Source: Nematostella vectensis (taxonomy: Eukaryota > Cnidaria > Anthozoa > Actiniaria > Edwardsiidae). From it: a stretch of 64,000 bases of DNA. Position numbers and translations under genes: made by a program. The notes under the pieces were generated by a model. It ran no database searches and was not told the DNA's origin. It worked only from the letters and a program-made list of their open reading frames with translations. The stretch spans positions 1,240,001 through 1,304,000 of the forward strand of contig NC_064045.1 in assembly GCF_932526225.1 (NCBI RefSeq), given 5' to 3'. Positions 24,095 through 38,400 of the stretch are shown one piece after another (position 1 is the stretch's first letter; each line of letters begins with the position of its first letter).

Positions 24095-27000
24095 AGTGGC
24101 TGGCGTAATGACAGCTTGGCTTGCTTGAATCTGTCTTGTATTTGGCTAGAACTAGTTCTTTGATCTCGAACGGGTAAAGGGGCCCATGCAGGTTTTTTTT
24201 TTTTCACGCTATACACCTTATAATTATAATTGATGTCCATCGCAATCCCTGCTTCCTAAAGTTAGAGCCTAGTGCACCACTGGAGTCCGATGGACTCCGA
24301 GAAATTTAAAAATTCATACTGCTAGTTTTGCCGCTGTTAATTTAACATATACCATTGTCTGGTCTTGCAAATAAATAATAAGAGATACTTTATACATTTC
24401 AATATATACAGAAATACTTTGTATATTAATATAATATAAGAGTCTCCAGAGGGACTTTGAAGGCTGTTCCAAAACTGTGCTTATTATACATGTACGACCT
24501 ACTTTGGGTTTAGAAGTTTGTGAGAAGTCATTGAATATCTTATTCGGTTTTGATTCTCTGGTTACTGACAAGTCCTGGTGCAGGTGCCAATGGCCAGATT
24601 AGAAGAATTCTGGGCTCTTTTCAAAGTCGTATTCGTTTTTTATTTTTCGGTGTATTGAATAGTCCACATAGTGTTCTTTGTTGAAGGGAAGTCTCAAAAC
24701 TTCTGGGTTGGACCGCATGTGGTACTTCTAAGAGCCTCTCGAGAGAACAAGCCTTATCTAGATTTTTTTGGTCCGTCCTGTCACGCCCAGGGCATGCACA
24801 AACACGTGTGGGCACCAACCCCTATCACTTTTGTAATGGTCCTTCTTCCCTATCACAAGTCTGCTACTCATAACATTATGTGGTGTCATGGAGTAATGTA
24901 CTCTAACATGAGAGAGAAAGCGTCTTTTGTTTTAATTTTATATTGAAACCTGTGTCAACAGGTGTAAAGTGTATTAACACTAGCTTTACACCTGTAAAAT
25001 ATCAGCAACTATCTGTGATAGAAGTGGCTGGCGTAATGACAGCTTGGCTTGCTTGAATCTCTGCCTTGTATTTGGCTAGAACTAGTTCTTTGATCTCGAA
25101 CGGGTAAAGGGGCCCATGCAGGTTATTTTTTTTCACGATATACACCTTATAATTATAATTGATGTCCATCGCAATCCCTGCTTCCTAAAGTTAGAGCCTA
25201 GTGCACCACTGGAGTCCAATGGACTCCGTGAAATTTAAAAATTCATACTGCTAGTTTTGCCGCTGTTAATTTAACATATACCATTGTCTGGTCTTGCAAA
25301 TAAATAATAAGAGATACTTTATACATTTCAATATATACAGAAATACTTTATATATTAATATAATATAAGAGTCTCCAGAGGGACTTTGAAGGCTGTTCCA
25401 AAAATGTGCTTATTATACATGTACGACCTACTTTGGGTTTAGAAGTTTGTGAGAAGTCATTGAATATCTTATTCGGTTTTGATTTATCTGGTGTACTGAC
25501 TAGTCCTGGTGCATGTGCCAATGGCCAGATTAGAAGAGTTCTGGGCTCTTGTCAAAGTCGTATTCGTTTTTTATTTTTCGGTGTATTGAATAGTCCACAT
25601 GGTGTTCTTTGTTAAAGGGAAGTCTCAAAACGTCTGGGTTGGACTGCATATGGTACTTCTAAGAGCCTCTCGAGAGAACCAGCCTTATCTAGATTTTTTT
25701 GGTCCGTCCTGTCACGCCCAGGGCATGCACAAACACGTGTGGGCCGCACCCACCTTCACTTTTGTAATGGTCCCTCTTCCTTATCACAAGTCTGGTACTC
25801 TTAACATTATGTGGTGTCATGGAGTAATGTACTCTTACATGAGAGAGAAAGCGTCTTTTGTTTTAATTTTATATTGAAACCTGAGTCAACAGGTGTAAAG
25901 TGTATTAACACTAGCTTTACACCTGTAAAATATCAGCAACTATCTGTGCTAGAAGTGGCTGGCGTAAAGACAGCTTGGCTTGCTTGAATCTCTGCCTTGT
26001 ATTTGGATAGAACTAGTTCTTTGATCTCGAACGGGTAAAGGGGCCCATGCAGGTTATTTTTTTTTCACGATATACACCTTATAATTATAATTGATGTCCA
26101 TCGCAATCCCTGCTTCCTAAAGTTAGAGCCTAGTGCACCACTGGAGTCCAATGGACTCCGAGAATCTTAAAAATTCATACTGCTAGTTTTGCCGCTTTTA
26201 ATTTAACATATACCATTGTCTGGTCTTGCAAATAAATAATAAGAGATACTTTATACATTTCAATATATACAGAAATACTTTATATATTAATATAATATAA
26301 GAGTCTCCAGAGGGACTTTGAAGGCTGTTCCAAAACTGTGCTTATTATACATGTACGACCTACTTTGGGTTTAGAAGTATGTGAGAAGTCATTGAATATC
26401 TTATTCGGTTTTGATTCTCTGGTTACTGACAAGTCCTGGTGCAGGTGCCAATGGCCAGATTAGAAGAATTCTGGGCTCTTGTCAAAGTCGTATTCGTTTT
26501 TTATTTTTCGGTGTATTGAATAGTCCACATAGTGTTCTTTGTTGAAGGGAAGTCTCAAAACTTCTGGGTTGGACCGCATATGGTACTTTTAAGAGCCTCT
26601 CGAGAGAACAAGCCTTATCTAGATTTTTTTGGTCCGTCCTGTCACGCCCAGGGCATGCACAAACACGTGTGGGCCCCACCCACCATCACTTTTGTAATGG
26701 TCCCTCTTCCTTATCACAAGTCTGGTACTCTTAACATTATGTGGTGTCATGGAGTAATGTACTCTTACATGAGAGAGAAAGCGTCTTTTGTTTTAATTTT
26801 ATATTGAAACCTGTGTCAACAGGTGTAAAGTGTATTAACACTAGCTTTACACCTATAAAATATCAACAACTATCTGTGATAGAAGTGGCTGGCGTAATGA
26901 CAGCTTGGCTTGCTTGAATCTGTCTTGTATTTGGCTAGAACTAGTTCTTTGATCTCGAACGGGTAAAGGGGCCCATGCAGGTTATTTTTTTTCACGATAT

Positions 27001-27853
27001 ACACCTTATAATTATAATTGATGTCCATCGCAATCCCTGCTTCCTAAAGTTAGAGCCTAGTGCACCACTGGAGTCCAATGGACTCCGAGAAATTTAAAAA
27101 TGCATACTGCTAGTTTTGCCGCTGTTAATTTATCATATACCATTGTCTGGTCTCGCAAATAAATAATAAGAGGTACATTATATATTTCAATATATACAGA
27201 AATACTTTATATATTAATATAATATAAGAGTCTCCAGAGGGACTTTGAAGGCTGTTCCAAAACTGTGCTTATTATACATGTACGACCTACTTTGGGTTTA
27301 GAAGTTTGTGAGAAGTCATTGAATATCTTATTCGGTTTTGATTCTCTGGTTACTGACAAGTCCTGGTGCAGGTGCTAATGGCCAGATTAGAAGAGTTCTG
27401 GGCTCTTGTCAAAGTCGTATTCGTTTTTTTTTTTTTTTTCTGTGTTTTGAATAGTCCACATGGTGTTCTTTGTTGAAGGGAAGTCTCAAAACTTCTGGGT
27501 TGGACCGCATGTGGTACTTCTAAGAGCCGCTCGAGAGAACAAGCCTTATCTAGATTTTTTTGGTCCGTCCTGTCACGCCCAGGGCATGCACAAACACGTG
27601 TGGGCACCAACCCCTATCACTTTTGTAATGGTCCTTCTTCCCATTCACAAGTCTGCTACTCATAACATTATGTGGTGTCATGGAGTAATGTACTCTAACA
27701 TGAGAGAGAAAGCGTCTTTTGTTTTAATTTTATATTGAAACCTGTGTCAACAGGTGTAAAGTGTATTAACACTAGCTTTACACCTGTAAAATATCAGCAA
27801 CTATCTGTGATAGAAGTGGCTGGCGTAATGACAGCTTGGCTTGCTTGAATCTC

Positions 27854-27855
27854 GG
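27854..27855 (+). other. Type-e 40-bp deletion junction (unit 4)
   Basis: Same GAATCTC/GGGTAAAGG junction as in units 2 and 3; the spacing from landmark 27460 to 28349 is 889 bp. Confidence 0.8.
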
Positions 27856-30800
27856 GTAAAGGGGCCCATGCAGGTTATTTTTTTTCACGATATACACCTT
27901 ATAATTATAATTGATGTCCATCGCAATCCCTGCTTCCTAAAGATAGAGCCTAGTGCACCACTGGAGTCCAATGGACTCCGTGAAATTTAAAAATGCATAC
28001 CGCTAGTTTTGCCGCTGTTAATTTATCATATACCATTGTCTGGTCTCGCAAATAAATAATAAGAGATACATTATATATTTCAATATATACAGAAATACTT
28101 TATATGTTAATATAATATAAGAGTCTCCAGAGGGACTTTGAAGGCTGTTCCAAAACTGTGCTTATTATACATGTACGACCTACTTTGGGTTTAGAAGTTT
28201 GTGAGAAGTCATTGAATATCTTATTCGGTTTTGATTCTCTGGTTACTGACAAGTCCTGGTGCAGGTGCCAATGGCCAGATTAGAAGAATTCTGGGCTCTT
28301 GTCAAAGTCGTATTCGTTTTTTATTTTTCGGTGTATTGAATAGTCCACATAGTGTTCTTTGTTGAAGGGAAGTCTCAAAACTTCTGGGTTGGACCGCATA
28401 TGGTACTTTTAAGAGCCTCTCGAGAGAACAAGCCTTATCTAGATTTTTTTGGTCCGTCCTGTCACGCCCAGGGCATGCACAAACACGTGAGGGCACCAAC
28501 CCCCATCACTTTTGTAATGGTCCTTCTTCCTTATCACAAGTCTGCTACTCAAAACATTATGTGGTGTCATGGAGTAATGTACTCTTACATGAGAGAGAAA
28601 GCGTCTTTTGTTTTAATTTTATATTGAAACCTGAGTCAACAGGTGTAAAGTGTATTAACACTAGCTTTACACCTGTAAAATATCAGCAACTATCTGTGAT
28701 AGAAGTGGCTGGCGTAAAGACAGCTTGGCTTGCTTGAATCTCTGCCTTGTATTTGGATAGAACTAGTTCTTTGATCTCGAACGGGTAAAGGGGCCCATGC
28801 AGGTTATTTTTTTTCACGATATACACCTTATAATTATAATTGATGTCCATCGCAATCCCTGCTTCCTAAAGTTAGAGCCTAGTGCACCACTGGAGTCCAA
28901 TGGACTCCGAGAAATTTAAAAATTCATACTGCTAGTTTTGCCGCTGTTAATTTAACATATACCATTGTCTGGTGTTGCAAATAAATAATAAGTGATACTT
29001 TATACATTTCAATATATACAGAAATACTTTATATATTAATATAATATAAGAGTCTCCAGAGGGACTTTGAAGGCTGTTCCAAAAATGTGCTTATTATACA
29101 TGTACGACCTACTTTGGGTTTAGAAGTTTGTGAGAAGTCATTGAATATCTTATTCGGTTTTGATTTATCTGGTGTACTGACTAGTCCTGGTGCAGGTGCC
29201 AATGGCCAGATTAGAAGAGTTCTGGGCTCTTGTCAAAGTCGTATTCGTTTTTTATTTTTCGGTGTATTGAATAGTCCACATGGTGTTCTTTGTTAAAGGG
29301 AAGTCTCAAAACTTCTGGGTTGGACCGCATATGGTACTTCTAAGAGCCTCTCGAGAGAACCAGCCTTATCTAGATTTTTTTGGTCCGTCCTGTCACGCCC
29401 AGGGCATGCACAAACACGTGTGGGCCGCACCCACCTTCACTTTTGTAATGGTCCCTCTTCCTTATCACAAGTCTGGTACTCTTAACATTATGTGGTGTCA
29501 TGGAGTAATGTACTCTTACATGAGAGAGAAAGCGTCTTTTGTTTTAATTTTATATTGAAACCTGTGTCAACAGGTGTAAAGTGTATTAACACTAGCTTTA
29601 CACCTATAAAATATCAACAACTATCTGTGATAGAAGTGGCTGGCGTAATGACAGCTTGGCTTGCTTGAATCTGCCTTGTATTTGGCTAGAACTAGTTCTT
29701 TGATCTCGAACGGGTAAAGGGGCCCATGCAGGTTATTTTTTTTTTCACGATATACACCTTATAATTATAATTGATGTCCATCGCAATCCTTGCTTCCTAA
29801 AGTTAGAGCCTAGTGCACCACTGGAGTCCAATGGACTCCGAGAAATTTAAAAATGCATACTGCTAGTTTTGCCGCTGTTAATTTATCATATACCATTGTC
29901 TGGTCTCGCAAATAAATAATAAGAGATACATTATATATTTCAATATATACAGAAATACTTTATATATTAATATAATATAAGAGTCTCCAGAGGGACTTTG
30001 AAGGCTGTTCCAAAACTGTGCTTATTATACATGTACGACCTACTTTGGGTTTAGAAGTTTGTGAGAAGTCATTGAATATCTTTTTCGGTTTTGATTCTCT
30101 GGTTACTGACAAGTCCTGGTGCAGGTGCTAATGGCCAGATTAGAAGAGTTTTTGGCTCTTGTCAAAGTCGTATTCGTTTTTTTTTTTCGGTGTTTTGAAT
30201 AGTCCACATGGTGTTCTTTGTTGAAGGGAAGTCTCAAAACTTCTGGGTTGGACCGCATGTGGTACTTCTAAGAGCCACTCGAGAGAACAAGCCTTATCTA
30301 GATTTTTTTGGTCCGTCCTGTCACGCCCAGGGCATGCACAAACACGTGTGGGCCGCACCCACCATCACTTTTGTAATGGTCCCTCTTCCTTATCACAAGT
30401 CTGGTACTCTTAACATTATGTGGTGTCATGGAGTAATGTACTCTTACATGAGAGAGAAAGCGTCTTTTGTTTTAATTTTATATTGAAACCTGTGTCAACA
30501 GGTGTAAAGTGTATTAACACTAGCTTTACACCTATAAAATATCAACAACTATCTGTGATAGAAGTGGCTGGCGTAATGACAGCTTGGCTTGCTTGAATCT
30601 GCCTTGTATTTGGCTAGAACTAGTTCTTTGATCTCGAACGGGTAAAGGGGCCCATGCAGGTTATTTTTTTTCACGATATACACCTTATAATTATAATTGA
30701 TGTCCATCGCAATCCCTGCTTCCTAAAGTTAGAGCCTAGTGCACCACTGGAGTCCAATGGACTCCGAGAAATTTAAAAATGCATACTGCTAGTTTTGCCG

Positions 30801-30865
30801 CTTTTAATTTATCATATACCATTGTCTGGTCTCGCAAATAAATAATAAGAGATACATTATATATT

Positions 30866-30942
30866 TCAATATATACAGAAATACTTTATATATTAATATA
30901 ATATAAGAGTCTCCAGAGGGACTTTGAAGGCTGTTCCAAAAA
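30866..30942 (+). other. h/i crossover zone, first i' of unit 4
   Basis: It has the same h-to-i switch as in unit 2. The interval is bounded by the last h-specific CATTATATATTTC and the first i-specific AAAAATGTGC. Confidence 0.72.
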
Positions 30943-31794
30943 TGTGCTTATTATACATGTACGACCTACTTTGGGTTTAGAAGTTTGTGAGAAGTCATTG
31001 AATATCTTATTCGGTTTTGATTTATCTGGTGTACTGACTGGTCCTGGTGCAGGTGCCAATGGCCAGATTAGAAGAGTTCTGGGCTCTTGTCAAAGTCGTA
31101 TTCGTTTTTTATTTTTCGGTGTATTGAATAGTCCACATGGTGTTCTTTGTTAAAGGGAAGTCTCAAAACTTCTGGGTTGGACCGCATATGGTACTTCTAA
31201 GAGCCTCTCGAGAGAACCAGCCTTATCTAGATTTTTTTGGTCCGTCCTGTCACGCCCAGGGCATGCACAAACACGTGTGGGCCGCACCCACCATCACTTT
31301 TGTAATGGTCCCTCTTCCTTATCACAAGTCTGGTACTCTTAACATTATGTGGTGTCATGGAGTAATGTACTCTTACATGAGAGAGAAAGCGTCTTTTGTT
31401 TTAATTTTATATTGAAACCTGTGTCAACAGGTGTAAAGTGTATTAACACTAGCTTTACACCTATAAAATATCAACAACTATCTGTGATAGAAGTGGCTGG
31501 CGTAATGACAGCTTGGCTTGCTTGAATCTGCCTTGTATTTGGCTAGAACTAGTTCTTTGATCTCGAACGGGTAAAGGGGCCCATGCAGGTTATTTTTTTT
31601 CACGATATACACCTTATAATTATAATTGATGTCCATCGCAATCCCTGCTTCCTAAAGTTAGAGCCTAGTGCACCACTGGAGTCCAATGGACTCCGAGAAA
31701 TTTAAAAATGCATACTGCTAGTTTTGCCGCTTTTAATTTATCATATACCATTGTCTGGTCTCGCAAATAAATAATAAGAGATACATTATATATT

Positions 31795-31871
31795 TCAATA
31801 TATACAGAAATACTTTATATATTAATATAATATAAGAGTCTCCAGAGGGACTTTGAAGGCTGTTCCAAAAA
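31795..31871 (+). other. h/i crossover zone, second i' of unit 4
   Basis: It is identical to the preceding hybrid, so the i' monomer was duplicated in tandem after the exchange formed. Confidence 0.72.
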
Positions 31872-32420
31872 TGTGCTTATTATACATGTACGACCTACTT
31901 TGGGTTTAGAAGTTTGTGAGAAGTCATTGAATATCTTATTCGGTTTTGATTTATCTGGTGTACTGACTGGTCCTGGTGCAGGTGCCAATGGCCAGATTAG
32001 AAGAGTTCTGGGCTCTTGTCAAAGTCGTATTCGTTTTTTATTTTTCGGTGTATTGAATAGTCCACATGGTGTTCTTTGTTAAAGGGAAGTCTCAAAACTT
32101 CTGGGTTGGACCGCATATGGTACTTCTAAGAGCCTCTCGAGAGAACCAGCCTTATCTAGATTTTTTTGGTCCGTCCTGTCACGCCCAGGGCATGCACAAA
32201 CACGTGTGGGCCGCACCCACCATCACTTTTGTAATGGTCCCTCTTCCTTATCACAAGTCTGGTACTCTTAACATTATGTGGTGTCATGGAGTAATGTACT
32301 CTTACATGAGAGAGAAAGCGTCTTTTGTTTTAATTTTATATTGAAACCTGTGTCAACAGGTGGAAAGTGTATTAACACTAGCTTTACACCTATAAAATAT
32401 CAACAACTATCTGTGATAGA

Positions 32421-35400
32421 AGTGGCTGGCGTAATGACAGCTTGGCTTGCTTGAATCTGTCTTGTATTTGGCTAGAACTAGTTCTTTGATCTCGAACGGG
32501 TAAAGGGGCCCATGCAGGTTTTTTTTTTTTTCACGCTATACACCTTATAATTATAATTGATGTCCATCGCAATCCCTGCTTCCTAAAGTTAGAGCCTAGT
32601 GCACCACTGGAGTCCGATGGACTCCGAGAAATTTAAAAATTCATACTGCTAGTTTTGCCGCTGTTAATTTAACATATACCATTGTCTGGTCTTGCAAATA
32701 AATAATAAGAGATACTTTATACATTTCAATATATACAGAAATACTTTGTATATTAATATAATATAAGAGTCTCCAGAGGGACTTTGAAGGCTGTTCCAAA
32801 ACTGTGCTTATTATACATGTACGACCTACTTTGGGTTTAGAAGTTTGTGAGAAGTCATTGAATATCTTATTCGGTTTTGATTCTCTGGTTACTGACAAGT
32901 CCTGGTGCAGGTGCCAATGGCCAGATTAGAAGAATTCTGGGCTCTTTTCAAAGTCGTATTCGTTTTTTATTTTTCGGTGTATTGAATAGTCCACATAGTG
33001 TTCTTTGTTGAAGGGAAGTCTCAAAACTTCTGGGTTGGACCGCATGTGGTACTTCTAAGAGCCTCTCGAGAGAACAAGCCTTATCTAGATTTTTTTGGTC
33101 CGTCCTGTCACGCCCAGGGCATGCACAAACACGTGTGGGCACCAACCCCTATCACTTTTGTAATGGTCCTTCTTCCCTATCACAAGTCTGCTACTCATAA
33201 CATTATGTGGTGTCATGGAGTAATGTACTCTAACATGAGAGAGAAAGCGTCTTTTGTTTTAATTTTATATTGAAACCTGTGTCAACAGGTGTAAAGTGTA
33301 TTAACACTAGCTTTACACCTGTAAAATATCAGCAACTATCTGTGATAGAAGTGGCTGGCGTAATGACAGCTTGGCTTGCTTGAATCTCTGCCTTGTATTT
33401 GGCTAGAACTAGTTCTTTGATCTCGAACGGGTAAAGGGGCCCATGCAGGTTATTTTTTTTCACGATATACACCTTATAATTATAATTGATGTCCATCGCA
33501 ATCCCTGCTTCCTAAAGTTAGAGCCTAGTGCACCACTGGAGTCCAATGGACTCCGTGAAATTTAAAAATTCATACTGCTAGTTTTGCCGCTGTTAATTCA
33601 ACATATACCATTGTCTGGTCTTGCAAATAAATAATAAGAGATACTTTATACATTTCAATATATACAGAAATACTTTATATATTAATATAATATAAGAGTC
33701 TCCAGAGGGACTTTGAAGGCTGTTCCAAAAATGTGCTTATTATACATGTACGACCTACTTTGGGTTTAGAAGTTTGTGAGAAGTCATTGAATATCTTATT
33801 CGGTTTTGATTTATCTGGTGTACTGACTAGTCCTGGTGCATGTGCCAATGGCCAGATTAGAAGAGTTCTGGGCTCTTGTCAAAGTCGTATTCGTTTTTTA
33901 TTTTTCGGTGTATTGAATAGTCCACATGGTGTTCTTTGTTAAAGGGAAGTCTCAAAACGTCTGGGTTGGACTGCATATGGTACTTCTAAGAGCCTCTCGA
34001 GAGAACCAGCCTTATCTAGATTTTTTTGGTCCGTCCTGTCACGCCCAGGGCATGCACAAACACGTGTGGGCCGCACCCACCTTCACTTTTGTAATGGTCC
34101 CTCTTCCTTATCACAAGTCTGGTACTCTTAACATTATGTGGTGTCATGGAGTAATGTACTCTTACATGAGAGAGAAAGCGTCTTTTGTTTTAATTTTATA
34201 TTGAAACCTGAGTCAACAGGTGTAAAGTGTATTAACACTAGCTTTACACCTGTAAAATATCAGCAACTATCTGTGCTAGAAGTGGCTGGCGTAAAGACAG
34301 CTTGGCTTGCTTGAATCTCTGCCTTGTATTTGGATAGAACTAGTTCTTTGATCTCGAACGGGTAAAGGGGCCCATGCAGGTTATTTTTTTTTCACGATAT
34401 ACACCTTATAATTATAATTGATGTCCATCGCAATCCCTGCTTCCTAAAGTTAGAGCCTAGTGCACCACTGGAGTCCAATGGACTCCGAGAATCTTAAAAA
34501 TTCATACTGCTAGTTTTGCCGCTTTTAATTTAACATATACCATTGTCTGGTCTTGCAAATAAATAATAAGAGATACTTTATACATTTCAATATATACAGA
34601 AATACTTTATATATTAATATAATATAAGAGTCTCCAGAGGGACTTTGAAGGCTGTTCCAAAACTGTGCTTATTATACATGTACGACCTACTTTGGGTTTA
34701 GAAGTATGTGAGAAGTCATTGAATATCTTATTCGGTTTTGATTCTCTGGTTACTGACAAGTCCTGGTGCAGGTGCCAATGGCCAGATTAGAAGAATTCTG
34801 GGCTCTTGTCAAAGTCGTATTCGTTTTTTATTTTTCGGTGTATTGAATAGTCCACATAGTGTTCTTTGTTGAAGGGAAGTCTCAAAACTTCTGGGTTGGA
34901 CCGCATATGGTACTTTTAAGAGCCTCTCGAGAGAACAAGCCTTATCTAGATTTTTTTGGTCCGTCCTGTCACGCCCAGGGCATGCACAAACACGTGTGGG
35001 CCCCACCCACCATCACTTTTGTAATGGTCCCTCTTCCTTATCACAAGTCTGGTACTCTTAACATTATGTGGTGTCATGGAGTAATGTACTCTTACATGAG
35101 AGAGAAAGCGTCTTTTGTTTTAATTTTATATTGAAACCTGTGTCAACAGGTGTAAAGTGTATTAACACTAGCTTTACACCTATAAAATATCAACAACTAT
35201 CTGTGATAGAAGTGGCTGGCGTAATGACAGCTTGGCTTGCTTGAATCTGTCTTGTATTTGGCTAGAACTAGTTCTTTGATCTCGAACGGGTAAAGGGGCC
35301 CATGCAGGTTATTTTTTTTCACGATATACACCTTATAATTATAATTGATGTCCATCGCAATCCCTGCTTCCTAAAGTTAGAGCCTAGTGCACCACTGGAG

Positions 35401-38400
35401 TCCAATGGACTCCGAGAAATTTAAAAATGCATACTGCTAGTTTTGCCGCTGTTAATTTATCATATACCATTGTCTGGTCTCGCAAATAAATAATAAGAGG
35501 TACATTATATATTTCAATATATACAGAAATACTTTATATATTAATATAATATAAGAGTCTCCAGAGGGACTTTGAAGGCTGTTCCAAAACTGTGCTTATT
35601 ATACATGTACGACCTACTTTGGGTTTAGAAGTTTGTGAGAAGTCATTGAATATCTTATTCGGTTTTGATTCTCTGGTTACTGACAAGTCCTGGTGCAGGT
35701 GCTAATGGCCAGATTAGAAGAGTTCTGGGCTCTTGTCAAAGTCGTATTCGTTTTTTTTTTTTTTTTCTGTGTTTTGAATAGTCCACATGGTGTTCTTTGT
35801 TGAAGGGAAGTCTCAAAACTTCTGGGTTGGACCGCATGTGGTACTTCTAAGAGCCGCTCGAGAGAACAAGCCTTATCTAGATTTTTTTGGTCCGTCCTGT
35901 CACGCCCAGGGCATGCACAAACACGTGTGGGCACCAACCCCTATCACTTTTGTAATGGTCCTTCTTCCCATTCACAAGTCTGCTACTCATAACATTATGT
36001 GGTGTCATGGAGTAATGTACTCTAACATGAGAGAGAAAGCGTCTTTTGTTTTAATTTTATATTGAAACCTGTGTCAACAGGTGTAAAGTGTATTAACACT
36101 AGCTTTACACCTGTAAAATATCAGCAACTATCTGTGATAGAAGTGGCTGGCGTAATGACAGCTTGGCTTGCTTGAATCTCGGGTAAAGGGGCCCATGCAG
36201 GTTATTTTTTTTCACGATATACACCTTATAATTATAATTGATGTCCATCGCAATCCCTGCTTCCTAAAGATAGAGCCTAGTGCACCACTGGAGTCCAATG
36301 GACTCCGTGAAATTTAAAAATGCATACCGCTAGTTTTGCCGCTGTTAATTTATCATATACCATTGTCTGGTCTCGCAAATAAATAATAAGAGATACATTA
36401 TATATTTCAATATATACAGAAATACTTTATATGTTAATATAATATAAGAGTCTCCAGAGGGACTTTGAAGGCTGTTCCAAAACTGTGCTTATTATACATG
36501 TACGACCTACTTTGGGTTTAGAAGTTTGTGAGAAGTCATTGAATATCTTATTCGGTTTTGATTCTCTGGTTACTGACAAGTCCTGGTGCAGGTGCCAATG
36601 GCCAGATTAGAAGAATTCTGGGCTCTTGTCAAAGTCGTATTCGTTTTTTATTTTTCGGTGTATTGAATAGTCCACATAGTGTTCTTTGTTGAAGGGAAGT
36701 CTCAAAACTTCTGGGTTGGACCGCATATGGTACTTTTAAGAGCCTCTCGAGAGAACAAGCCTTATCTAGATTTTTTTGGTCCGTCCTGTCACGCCCAGGG
36801 CATGCACAAACACGTGAGGGCACCAACCCCCATCACTTTTGTAATGGTCCTTCTTCCTTATCACAAGTCTGCTACTCAAAACATTATGTGGTGTCATGGA
36901 GTAATGTACTCTTACATGAGAGAGAAAGCGTCTTTTGTTTTAATTTTATATTGAAACCTGAGTCAACAGGTGTAAAGTGTATTAACACTAGCTTTACACC
37001 TGTAAAATATCAGCAACTATCTGTGATAGAAGTGGCTGGCGTAAAGACAGCTTGGCTTGCTTGAATCTCTGCCTTGTATTTGGATAGAACTAGTTCTTTG
37101 ATCTCGAACGGGTAAAGGGGCCCATGCAGGTTATTTTTTTTCACGATATACACCTTATAATTATAATTGATGTCCATCGCAATCCCTGCTTCCTAAAGTT
37201 AGAGCCTAGTGCACCACTGGAGTCCAATGGACTCCGAGAAATTTAAAAATTCATACTGCTAGTTTTGCCGCTGTTAATTTAACATATACCATTGTCTGGT
37301 GTTGCAAATAAATAATAAGTGATACTTTATACATTTCAATATATACAGAAATACTTTATATATTAATATAATATAAGAGTCTCCAGAGGGACTTTGAAGG
37401 CTGTTCCAAAAATGTGCTTATTATACATGTACGACCTACTTTGGGTTTAGAAGTTTGTGAGAAGTCATTGAATATCTTATTCGGTTTTGATTTATCTGGT
37501 GTACTGACTAGTCCTGGTGCAGGTGCCAATGGCCAGATTAGAAGAGTTCTGGGCTCTTGTCAAAGTCGTATTCGTTTTTTATTTTTCGGTGTATTGAATA
37601 GTCCACATGGTGTTCTTTGTTAAAGGGAAGTCTCAAAACTTCTGGGTTGGACCGCATATGGTACTTCTAAGAGCCTCTCGAGAGAACCAGCCTTATCTAG
37701 ATTTTTTTGGTCCGTCCTGTCACGCCCAGGGCATGCACAAACACGTGTGGGCCGCACCCACCTTCACTTTTGTAATGGTCCCTCTTCCTTATCACAAGTC
37801 TGGTACTCTTAACATTATGTGGTGTCATGGAGTAATGTACTCTTACATGAGAGAGAAAGCGTCTTTTGTTTTAATTTTATATTGAAACCTGTGTCAACAG
37901 GTGTAAAGTGTATTAACACTAGCTTTACACCTATAAAATATCAACAACTATCTGTGATAGAAGTGGCTGGCGTAATGACAGCTTGGCTTGCTTGAATCTG
38001 CCTTGTATTTGGCTAGAACTAGTTCTTTGATCTCGAACGGGTAAAGGGGCCCATGCAGGTTATTTTTTTTTTCACGATATACACCTTATAATTATAATTG
38101 ATGTCCATCGCAATCCTTGCTTCCTAAAGTTAGAGCCTAGTGCACCACTGGAGTCCAATGGACTCCGAGAAATTTAAAAATGCATACTGCTAGTTTTGCC
38201 GCTGTTAATTTATCATATACCATTGTCTGGTCTCGCAAATAAATAATAAGAGATACATTATATATTTCAATATATACAGAAATACTTTATATATTAATAT
38301 AATATAAGAGTCTCCAGAGGGACTTTGAAGGCTGTTCCAAAACTGTGCTTATTATACATGTACGACCTACTTTGGGTTTAGAAGTTTGTGAGAAGTCATT

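Larger units (their letters stand above)
24095..32420 (+). repeat. HOR unit 4 (nine monomers, i' duplicated)
   Basis: Landmarks lie at 24668, 25599, 26529, 27460, 28349, 29280, 30208, 31137 and 32066. The first seven monomers follow a-g. The last two are tandem copies of the h/i hybrid i' found once in unit 2, which restores nine monomers by a different route from unit 3. The two i' copies are nearly identical. One visible difference is after the coding-like part: the first is followed by AGGTGTAAAG and the second by AGGTGGAAAG, the form normally found before type a. Confidence 0.87.
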
